Virus record (IMG/VR): IMGVR_UViG_3300046313_000786
Coordinates: 1-60,660 of that record
Direction: 5' to 3' (one strand)
Source: a virus
Length of the DNA stretch: 60,660 bases
The position numbers and the translations under genes were made by a program. Positions 1 through 6,151 of this stretch are shown piece by piece. Each line of letters opens with the position of its first letter. Position 1 is the stretch's first letter. The notes under the pieces are model-generated. The model ran no database searches. It had not been told where the DNA came from and saw nothing but the letters and a program-made list of their open reading frames with translations.

Positions 1-230
1 ATTCCAAGCGTTTGTGAACCAGATGCTATTGCATCAACCACACCAGATGGTGGTAGCACAGCAGCATTGCGCTGCTGTGGTTGGTTATATGATGAACGAT
101 TATCGTATGCAGTTGACGCAGGAGTTGGTTGCCTACGCGGTGCTTGCACACCGTCTACAGAGGTTTGGGCATTGGGGTTGTTGAGGATGGTCTCGAGCAA
201 CGAGCCTGACGGAAGTAATTTAATACCCAT
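1..230 (-). CDS. Partial unknown gene, N-terminal 76 residues
   Basis: An open reading frame starts at an ATG at 228-230 on the minus strand and runs off the left edge of the window. It begins MGIKLLPSGSLLETILNN and continues with a Pro/Gln/Ala/Ser-rich low-complexity stretch. It begins two bases after the stop of the nucleotidyltransferase upstream on the same strand, so the two are probably co-transcribed from the late promoter at 883-890. I do not recognise the family. Being in a late transcription unit suggests a virion or assembly role, but that is inference. Confidence 0.6.
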   Translation of the reverse strand, partial: MGIKLLPSGSLLETILNNPNAQTSVDGVQAPRRQPTPASTAYDNRSSYNQPQQRNAAVLPPSGVVDAIASGSQTLG

Positions 231-232
231 GG

Positions 233-856
233 TTATTCCAACCCCATTCGATTACGCAACAATTCAAATAATGAAGCTGCTTGTCGTTGTGGTTGTCCAG
301 TAATTACCGTGAACGACTTGATGTCGTTATCTGCAACAGCTTGTCGTGCTTTGGTACTCGATGCGAGTGAAGCTGGATCATCAGCATCTGTACGGGATAA
401 AGATCTCACATCAGGGGGAGTTTTTTGGTAATCAACATCAAATATTTTAGAAGATAAATCACGATACTTATCAACGCGATCCTCACCACAGACGAGCAGG
501 TCAAGATCTCCACCCGTCTCCTTGACATTAACTAGTGCTTGAAAAGCATTTGCCGTAACCATCACTTCGACAGTTGGGTACACTGATTCTATTAGTTGCT
601 TGCGTTCAGCTCCTGTTAACAATCTGTCGGTGGTGTTCAATCCACCTACATCGACAACTGCCACAACTGGAACTAGGTCACGTTGCTTACACGCAATCAA
701 CAGTTGATTGATCATTTTTTTATGACCTATTGTCAATGGTGAAAATTTACCAATCACCATCCCGATAGCTGGCGGTGTGGGGTCATCAATGCTCCCACGC
801 TCCTCTCGGAGTGACTCCTGTATCGCTTGCTTTGATAAGTAAAATGCTTTAAACAT
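233..856 (-). CDS. Cytidylyltransferase-like nucleotidyltransferase
   Basis: 207 residues. Residues 36-47 (GKFSPLTIGHKK) carry the T/HxGH nucleotide-binding motif of the cytidylyltransferase/NMN adenylyltransferase superfamily, and residues 166-171 (SSTKAR) match the C-terminal (I)SSTxxR motif. Such enzymes transfer a nucleotidyl group from NTP to a phosphorylated substrate, for example in NAD salvage or sugar activation; the substrate cannot be told here. The first 30 residues are an extra N-terminal segment before the Rossmann-like core. A late-type promoter (ATAAATAC, minus strand 883-890) lies 27 bases upstream of the start, so it is probably expressed late, which is odd for a metabolic enzyme and may mean a virion-associated or assembly role. 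Confidence 0.75.
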   Translation of the reverse strand: MFKAFYLSKQAIQESLREERGSIDDPTPPAIGMVIGKFSPLTIGHKKMINQLLIACKQRDLVPVVAVVDVGGLNTTDRLLTGAERKQLIESVYPTVEVMVTANAFQALVNVKETGGDLDLLVCGEDRVDKYRDLSSKIFDVDYQKTPPDVRSLSRTDADDPASLASSTKARQAVADNDIKSFTVITGQPQRQAASLFELLRNRMGLE

Positions 857-882
857 TGGAGGGTAGATAGGTACTCGATTGT

Positions 883-890
883 GTATTTAT
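883..890 (-). promoter_or_regulatory. Late promoter, ATAAATAC
   Basis: T4-type late promoter core on the minus strand, 27 bases ahead of the nucleotidyltransferase start at 856. The same core recurs ahead of most late genes in this window. Confidence 0.6.
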
Positions 891-952
891 CTGTGCAACG
901 TTGTCAACAACGTTGCAAACTGGTAACTTTAATTGGTACTGTTCAAACAAAT

Positions 953-1525
953 ATGGCAAAAAAATCTACAAAAGCACCAGCAATTGCATCAATTGAAACG
1001 ATCATTGACGACATTCCCGATGAAGTTATTGCAGAGATCATCGATGCACCAGTTGTCGAAGAGGTAGTTCAAGTTGTAGACATCGGAGCTCTCGAAAAGC
1101 CTGGTGTATACGTAACCAACAAAGCTCTACTAGCAGAATTCAAACGTAGTCGGGAAAAGGGCGAAATGACCACTGAACTTGCTAAGATGGTCATGTTAAT
1201 ATGCGAGCGGTATGCTCGACGTGGTAGTTATGCTAGTTATACATACAACGAAGACCTACAAAGTTTTGCATTAATGAATCTTGTGAAGTCGTGGAAGAGC
1301 TTCAATCCTGAAAAATCACAAAATCCTTTTGCTTATTTCACTAGTTGCATTCACAACTCGTTCTTGCAATATCTCAATCAAGAGCGCAAACATCGCAATA
1401 TTCGCGACGCTCTGCTCGTAGAAAATGGACTTGACCCTTCGTATACCTACACAGGCTCATACAAATACGATGGTGACAAGACTGATAGCTCTACAGAATC
1501 CACAACCGATGAAAAAGCCGAATAA
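953..1525 (+). CDS. 55: Late-transcription sigma factor (T4 gp55 type)
   Basis: 190 residues from the ATG at 953; an upstream in-frame ATG at 881 would add 24 residues without family resemblance, so it is not preferred. The sequence has an acidic N-terminal tail, then a conserved sigma core including AYFTSCIHNSFLQYLNQE and a basic stretch after it (KHRNIRDALL), typical of gp55. gp55 binds host RNA polymerase and recognises the minimal late promoter TATAAATA, normally with the sliding clamp gp45 and co-activator gp33 (neither seen in this window). Its presence fits the many TAAATA-type promoters listed here. Its 3' end lies close to or overlaps gp47, as in an early or middle replication/recombination operon. 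Confidence 0.9.
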   Translation: MAKKSTKAPAIASIETIIDDIPDEVIAEIIDAPVVEEVVQVVDIGALEKPGVYVTNKALLAEFKRSREKGEMTTELAKMVMLICERYARRGSYASYTYNEDLQSFALMNLVKSWKSFNPEKSQNPFAYFTSCIHNSFLQYLNQERKHRNIRDALLVENGLDPSYTYTGSYKYDGDKTDSSTESTTDEKAE

Positions 1526-1538
1526 ACAACTCAATAAG

Positions 1539-2579
1539 ATGCTGATTTTTACCGACTATCACGTCGGTAAATCTCGCGACCTGTTTTACACTTCCGTTAC
1601 CAATGATTATATGGATTGGTTCTGCGACCTTGCACAGAATACTCCAGGCATTGACAGTATTGGATTTTTAGGAGACTGGCACGAGTCTCGTAGTCACCTG
1701 CATGTCGACACGATGAACCTAACATACCGTCTAACCAAACGTCTCAACGACCTTGGTTTGCCAGTGTATTTTGTCGTTGGTAATCACGACCTGTTCAATA
1801 AACACAATCGGGACTTACACAGTTGCGTGTTTCTAAACCTGCTTGATAACTTCATCGTCATCGACCAGCCCATGATTCGACCAGAATTTGATGGTGGTGC
1901 GTTGTTTTCACCTTTTTTGTTCCATGAAGAATATGATACACAGTTGTTGAATCAGAAATCCCAACACTTACTTGGCCACTTCGAGTTTAAAGACTTTGTC
2001 ATAACTGGGTATAACACAAAAATGGAGTCTGGTCCCGATTGCACACAACTATCAGACTACAAAAAGATTTTATCTGGACACTTCCACAAGCGACAGAAGA
2101 CGCGTAATGTTGAATATATTGGTAACACATTTAGTACATCGTTTGCAGATGCGAATGATACTCAACGTGGTGCTTGCGTATACGAGTTTGATAAGGCAAA
2201 AACTACTTACATCAATTGGACTGATGGACCACAGTACATCAAAACAACTCTATCAGACCTATCCGACGGCAAGGTAAATGCAACACTAACTCCAAAAACA
2301 TTCGTACGATGCATTGCAGATACGAAGATCACATACGAAGAGCATTCTATGTTGAAGGACACCTTCCTGAAACAGTACGGGGTTCGATCCATATCAATCG
2401 AAGAGGATAAGGTGGCTGCAAAAGCGATTCTGTCAGAAACACTACCAGGCATTACACAGGATGAGTTGGCAAAATCCACCACCGATGAACTTGTACACAA
2501 AATGTTGAGCCAACTTTCTGTAGATGGTATAAACAGTAAGACGCTTGTCGAACTGTATAAGGCTTTGGGTAAATCGTAA
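1539..2579 (+). CDS. 47: Recombination nuclease subunit, Mre11/SbcD-like (gp47)
   Basis: 346 residues, close to T4 gp47. Calcineurin-like phosphoesterase motifs are visible: DYH at residues 6-8, GDWHE at 45-49, GNHD at 81-84 and GHFH near 180. With gp46 it forms the Mre11-Rad50-type complex that resects DNA ends for phage recombination-dependent replication. I take the ATG at 1539 because it puts the first metal-binding motif right at the N terminus as in homologues; an in-frame ATG at 1509, overlapping the end of gp55, is an alternative. gp46 follows after three bases. Confidence 0.93.
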   Translation: MLIFTDYHVGKSRDLFYTSVTNDYMDWFCDLAQNTPGIDSIGFLGDWHESRSHLHVDTMNLTYRLTKRLNDLGLPVYFVVGNHDLFNKHNRDLHSCVFLNLLDNFIVIDQPMIRPEFDGGALFSPFLFHEEYDTQLLNQKSQHLLGHFEFKDFVITGYNTKMESGPDCTQLSDYKKILSGHFHKRQKTRNVEYIGNTFSTSFADANDTQRGACVYEFDKAKTTYINWTDGPQYIKTTLSDLSDGKVNATLTPKTFVRCIADTKITYEEHSMLKDTFLKQYGVRSISIEEDKVAAKAILSETLPGITQDELAKSTTDELVHKMLSQLSVDGINSKTLVELYKALGKS

Positions 2580-2582
2580 AAC

Positions 2583-4340
2583 ATGCTTAAAATAAAACAA
2601 ATCTCATTTCGTAATTTTCGCTCGTACGGTAAAGTCGACACTGTAGTAAATTTTGAAACCCCTGGCACTACGCTACTAACAGGAAAAAATGATGATGGTG
2701 GAACGACGAATGGGCACGGTAAAACTTCCATTTTATTTGCACTCACGTGGTTGCTGTATGATAAGGTTATTGACTCCATCAACAAAGATGAATTGATAAA
2801 CAACACAAATAAAGTTGACATGCATGGTGAGGTTTCGTTTTCAGTCAAGAATGATGAAGTCGTTGTAAAGCGGTGGCGCAAAAGTGGCAAAGGCAATCGC
2901 GACAATGGTGCAGCATTGTTTATCAATGGTATTGATGTTACTCCAGCTGGGAATGATAAAATTAATCTAAAAATTCAGGAGTTGATTGGAATTGACTTTG
3001 AGTTATTTTCACGAATTGTTGTGTACAGCGCATCAAACAAGAGTTTCTTCGACTTACCATCAACATCTCATTACGAATCTAACCAAACTGACATGGTTGA
3101 GCAGTTATTTAATTTGCAAATGTTATCCGAGCGGGCAGTTGCACTCAAAGCACAAATAAAAACTACTGAAACAGATCTAATTACTCAAAAAAAGCTAATT
3201 GAACAAGCAGAGAAACAATTAGAGTCGCATTCTACGCTCGTCAATAAGACAGAACAGCGAAAGGGCATCTGGGAACAGAATCGCTTGAATGAAATGAGTG
3301 CGATTGAAGCTGACTTAGATTTGATTACTCACGTCAATTTTGATGAGGAAAAGAAGTATCACGATACAATAACTGAGTGTGTAGCTACACGGAAGGAGTT
3401 GCTTGGTGAGAAGCGAGTACATGAAAATGTACACAACACACTAACTCGTCAAGTGAAAGAGTTGAAAAGTGAAGTGGCGAGTCTTTCTGATTCAACCTGC
3501 CCATATTGCGAGCAAGAGTTTGCGGGCGCAGCAGATAAACGCAAACAGGTACAAGAGCAACTGGTTAAATTTACCGCTCAGTTAGAATCCATTACAACCG
3601 AGATTGCAGAATGTAACACTCAGATTGCAACACTAGATCGACTAACGAAAAACACACTTGCAAAAACTACTGTCAATGATTTTGATCACCTCGTTGAATT
3701 AAAAGCAACCCACAATGATCTGGTAGCAAAACTAACTCAACTTAAAGAGCAATTTAATCCACACACCGAGACTCTACAAGAATTGATTGATGCAAAACCA
3801 ATTGTTCCAGATTTTAATTCAATCAACACACTAACAACGCTAAACGAACACCAACAGTTCTTGTTAAAGCTATTAACAAAAAAAGATTCTTTCCTTCGTA
3901 AAGCATTGCTATACAAAAACATTCCACTGTTGAATGAACGAATGTCTTTCTACCTCGAAAGCCTTGGTTTACCACACACTGTAGAATTTACTCCAGCATT
4001 GACAGCTAACATCACACAATTCGGACGTGAACTATCGTTTGGCAGTCTAAGCAATGGACAAAAGGCTCGTGTAAATTTTGCTCTGTCGTTAGCATTCGGA
4101 GACTTATTGCAAGAGATTCACCAAAAGATTAATATTCAACTTTTTGACGAGGTATTAGACATAGGACTAGATGCACATGGTGTGTCATCTGCATCGCGAC
4201 TACTAAAACAAAAAGCTCGTAAAGAGGGGTTAGCTATTTTTATGATCACTCACAGGGATGAACTTGCGAATGCGTTTGATAACCAACTAATCGTGCGGCA
4301 AAAAGATGGTTTTTCTTACATTGAAACAACTAAAGTGTAG
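2583..4340 (+). CDS. 46: Recombination nuclease subunit, Rad50/SbcC-like ATPase (gp46)
   Basis: 585 residues. The Walker A region is at residues 34-49, ending GHGKTS; there is a long coiled coil with a zinc-hook CPYC at 306-309; an ABC signature (LSNGQKAR) near 488-495; and a Walker B (LFDEVLD) near 519. This is the standard SMC-like architecture of gp46, the ATPase partner of gp47. ATP binding controls DNA-end access of the nuclease. It sits in an operon of gp55-gp47-gp46 and ends three bases before the stop of the converging minus-strand nuclease. Confidence 0.95.
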   Translation: MLKIKQISFRNFRSYGKVDTVVNFETPGTTLLTGKNDDGGTTNGHGKTSILFALTWLLYDKVIDSINKDELINNTNKVDMHGEVSFSVKNDEVVVKRWRKSGKGNRDNGAALFINGIDVTPAGNDKINLKIQELIGIDFELFSRIVVYSASNKSFFDLPSTSHYESNQTDMVEQLFNLQMLSERAVALKAQIKTTETDLITQKKLIEQAEKQLESHSTLVNKTEQRKGIWEQNRLNEMSAIEADLDLITHVNFDEEKKYHDTITECVATRKELLGEKRVHENVHNTLTRQVKELKSEVASLSDSTCPYCEQEFAGAADKRKQVQEQLVKFTAQLESITTEIAECNTQIATLDRLTKNTLAKTTVNDFDHLVELKATHNDLVAKLTQLKEQFNPHTETLQELIDAKPIVPDFNSINTLTTLNEHQQFLLKLLTKKDSFLRKALLYKNIPLLNERMSFYLESLGLPHTVEFTPALTANITQFGRELSFGSLSNGQKARVNFALSLAFGDLLQEIHQKINIQLFDEVLDIGLDAHGVSSASRLLKQKARKEGLAIFMITHRDELANAFDNQLIVRQKDGFSYIETTKV

Positions 4341-4343
4341 GTG

Positions 4344-4838
4344 CTAACTAAAGAACTCAGTATCTGACAAAGTTAGCAGGTCTTCCAGTGTGTAAATGTA
4401 GTTTGATTTATATACCAATCGAACAGGAATCGTAGAATATAACTGCTTAACAATGGCTAACTCTCGAACACTATTGTATTTTACGATCAATAGTGGAGAT
4501 TTACCGGATTTTGCACTATCCTGTTCAACCTGACTCAACCATCCATCCCATTGCTTAACTTCTCCTGATACGATTGCAGTAAACGTTGGGGGAGTTTTGT
4601 AGTGTTTACACTCAATTGAGAATTTGAAATTAACTGGACACAACAAATCTCCAAAATTGGCATGATCCGTGTCATGTGTATCCGTACGAGTTTTATTGCC
4701 GCCGCCAAAAAACGCACCACTATCTGGATTTCTCCGAAAAGATGTTGAGATTCCAGTTAACGCCGCAAATCGAGCGGAAAACATTGTAGAAATCTTTCGT
4801 TCGAACGTAGATCCTTTATTTTTCGAGTTTATACTCAT
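4344..4838 (-). CDS. PDDEXK nuclease, Holliday-junction-resolvase-like
   Basis: 164 residues from the ATG at 4838. This start has a GGAG nine bases upstream and a late promoter (GTAAATAC, minus 4861-4868) 23 bases upstream; a longer in-frame ORF reaches 4949 but would include that promoter. Visible catalytic pattern: E13 in KGSTFER, D64 in FGDLLCP, and E76-x-K78 in SIECKHY, the layout of archaeal Hjc-like and other PDDEXK enzymes. T4 itself uses the unrelated gp49 to resolve junctions before packaging, so this may be the functional replacement; that is inference. It is convergent with gp46. Confidence 0.7.
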   Translation of the reverse strand: MSINSKNKGSTFERKISTMFSARFAALTGISTSFRRNPDSGAFFGGGNKTRTDTHDTDHANFGDLLCPVNFKFSIECKHYKTPPTFTAIVSGEVKQWDGWLSQVEQDSAKSGKSPLLIVKYNSVRELAIVKQLYSTIPVRLVYKSNYIYTLEDLLTLSDTEFFS

Positions 4839-4860
4839 TTCTCGTAGCTCCAGTGTTTTT

Positions 4861-4868
4861 GTATTTAC
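4861..4868 (-). promoter_or_regulatory. Late promoter, GTAAATAC
   Basis: Late-type core on the minus strand, 23 bases ahead of the nuclease start at 4838; it supports that start over the longer ORF. Confidence 0.6.
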
Positions 4869-5025
4869 GAAATGTGTACCTGCAGTTAGCCCCCAAAAGG
4901 GTATACTAATCAAACTTGATTGCACTAGCACATGTTCAGTTGTCAACACAATTATGTTAATGTAGGTTGAACTATCTGAAACAGCACTCGTGTGTTAACC
5001 CTATAATGTTAGCGATATGAGAGGT

Positions 5026-5077
5026 TGTACTAAATAGCGGTCAGTTGATTCAAATTTCATGACCGCTATTTAGTACA
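5026..5077. repeat. Perfect 18-bp inverted repeat containing two facing TAAATAG cores
   Basis: Left arm TGTACTAAATAGCGGTCA at 5026-5043, right arm its exact reverse complement at 5060-5077, spacer of 16 bases. Each arm contains CTAAATAG, the late-promoter-like core, so one core reads rightward and one leftward, facing each other. It lacks a T-run directly after the right arm, so it is not a clear terminator. It lies in a roughly 330-base stretch (4839-5167) in which I see no other gene. It could be a protein-binding site, a bidirectional promoter element or a replication or recombination site. Confidence 0.7.
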
Positions 5078-5167
5078 TCTTTAGTACACATTTTTAAATA
5101 ACATCATCAGTTTGTTGGTACCGTACAAACCTTCTTATTGCCTTAGTACTTGTGACAATTTGGACAT

Positions 5168-5569
5168 TCAAGAAGTCTGCGACATCGTTAATGGCGAGGC
5201 AGCTTTCAGGTGATGATCGTGTAACCGTGTGAAATAGAACGGCTGCATCGCAGGAGAATATCCTGTTGCAGGAGCTTTGTGAATGAGCTCGTAAAACCCT
5301 TCAAAGACACCTGTAAACTCAGATAGCAACAGTGACCGACCTGTCCCCAGGCGGTGGTAAACAACTGACCTATCTGATGCAGCAGTGCGCAATGTACTGA
5401 ACTTAACTGCAAAAATTTCACAAGTAATTATCGCTCTTCTCTTTTTACATCTCCTCTTTACCCTTATTCTGACAATCTTGTATAACTGGCAATTCTGCTC
5501 GGCCTGCACCCAATGGTCGATAGGGGGGATATCGATGCCTTTGAAAACCAAATGCACACTAAGTCCCAT
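5168..5569 (-). CDS. Possible small unknown gene, GC-richer than neighbours
   Basis: 133-residue ORF beginning MGLSVHLVFKGIDIPPIDHW, with a strongly basic middle (KRRCKKRR near residue 38) and a plausible globular C-terminal half. A late-like TTAAATAC is on the minus strand at 5614-5621, 45 bases upstream. The start lies in a 10-bp tandem duplication (5562-5581). It appears GC-richer than its neighbours and uses AGA/AGG codons more freely than they do, hinting at recent acquisition. There is no clear ribosome binding site. A shorter plus-strand ORF (5385-5573) covers part of the region and is judged less likely. No family recognised. Confidence 0.4.
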   Translation of the reverse strand: MGLSVHLVFKGIDIPPIDHWVQAEQNCQLYKIVRIRVKRRCKKRRAIITCEIFAVKFSTLRTAASDRSVVYHRLGTGRSLLLSEFTGVFEGFYELIHKAPATGYSPAMQPFYFTRLHDHHLKAASPLTMSQTS

Positions 5570-5613
5570 CTAGTCCCATCTAGTTAAAGTACTAATTCTG
5601 CTGTGATTAGACT

Positions 5614-5621
5614 GTATTTAA
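5614..5621 (-). promoter_or_regulatory. Weak late-promoter-like TTAAATAC
   Basis: Minus-strand TTAAATAC, 45 bases upstream of the possible gene at 5168-5569. Its first base differs from the usual C/G/A, so it is a weaker candidate than the others. Confidence 0.3.
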
Positions 5622-5677
5622 AATTGCTCTAATAGAGTTCTTATTAGTTTGCTTGATGTGAAGTGCGAATATTATGA

Positions 5678-5724
5678 GGTTGTGCAACAACCGAAGTAAT
5701 ATGAGCAACTTGCACCGGAGGTGC
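5678..5724 (+). other. Two small hairpins directly before the gp25 promoter
   Basis: GGTTGT-GCA-ACAACC (5678-5692) and GCACC-GGA-GGTGC (5712-5724) are perfect small hairpins; the second directly abuts the late promoter at 5726. Neither has a T-run. Apart from these and the repeats noted, I see nothing in 5570-5725. Confidence 0.4.
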
Positions 5725-5725
5725 G

Positions 5726-5733
5726 ATAAATAG
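5726..5733 (+). promoter_or_regulatory. Late promoter of gp25, ATAAATAG
   Basis: Late core just upstream of gp25. Initiation would be expected around 5740, which favours the gp25 start at 5758 over the ATG at 5743. Confidence 0.6.
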
Positions 5734-5757
5734 TTAGTCTTAATGGATACCTGCCTA

Positions 5758-6126
5758 ATGCGTGCGCTATACAGAGGTTTTTCTCTTCACGAGTACCAGC
5801 GAAAAGGTACGACTAAAATAAATGACTTAGACCTAGTTAAGTTAAATCTTCTTACTCACATATACACGTCAAAAGGTGAGAGATTAGGTATGACTACGTT
5901 TGGTACACGAATTCCAGAATTATTATTTGAGCAGTTAGACCAACGTGCTATCAACGCAATTACAGAGGATTTGACCTACGTATTTGCATATGAGCCGCGT
6001 GTCAAATTAAACAGCATGAATGTAACACCAGTGTATGAACGTGGTGCCATCATAGTGGAAGCAGATCTGACCTACCTGGAATTGAATGTAAGTGAACCAT
6101 TTGTTTTGCAGCTCACATTTCAATAA
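5758..6126 (+). CDS. 25: Baseplate wedge subunit gp25
   Basis: 122 residues, beginning MRALYRGFSLHEYQRKG. It belongs to the gp25/lysozyme-like baseplate wedge family: GFS near the N terminus, then LLTHIYTSKGERLGM and FGTRIPELLFEQLD, which are the family hallmarks. gp25 forms with gp6 and gp53 the wedge core and contacts the sheath to trigger contraction. An in-frame ATG at 5743 would leave almost no leader from the late promoter at 5726-5733, so I prefer 5758. gp6 follows after 25 bases. Confidence 0.92.
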   Translation: MRALYRGFSLHEYQRKGTTKINDLDLVKLNLLTHIYTSKGERLGMTTFGTRIPELLFEQLDQRAINAITEDLTYVFAYEPRVKLNSMNVTPVYERGAIIVEADLTYLELNVSEPFVLQLTFQ

Positions 6127-6130
6127 ATAG
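6123..6130 (+). promoter_or_regulatory. Late promoter of gp6, ATAAATAG, overlapping the gp25 stop
   Basis: The core overlaps the gp25 stop codon and is followed directly by a small hairpin GACAT-TAG-ATGTC (6130-6142), which would lie at the start of the gp6 leader. Confidence 0.5.
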
Positions 6131-6151
6131 ACATTAGATGTCAACTTAGCC

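Noticed and set aside
67-303. 78-residue plus-strand ORF at the left end
   Set aside because: It overlaps two minus-strand ORFs that are coupled and one of which has clear motifs.
2207-2926. 239-residue minus-strand ORF across the gp47/gp46 junction
   Set aside because: Both plus-strand genes are certain; the ORF is Ser-rich and overlaps them fully.
4839-4949. N-terminal extension of the resolvase-like nuclease to 4949
   Set aside because: The late promoter and GGAG lie inside it and the family N terminus starts at KGSTFER.
5385-5573. Plus-strand hydrophobic 62-residue ORF
   Set aside because: It is the complement of the basic minus-strand candidate, has no promoter or binding site; neither is certain, but the minus ORF is longer and has a promoter-like core.
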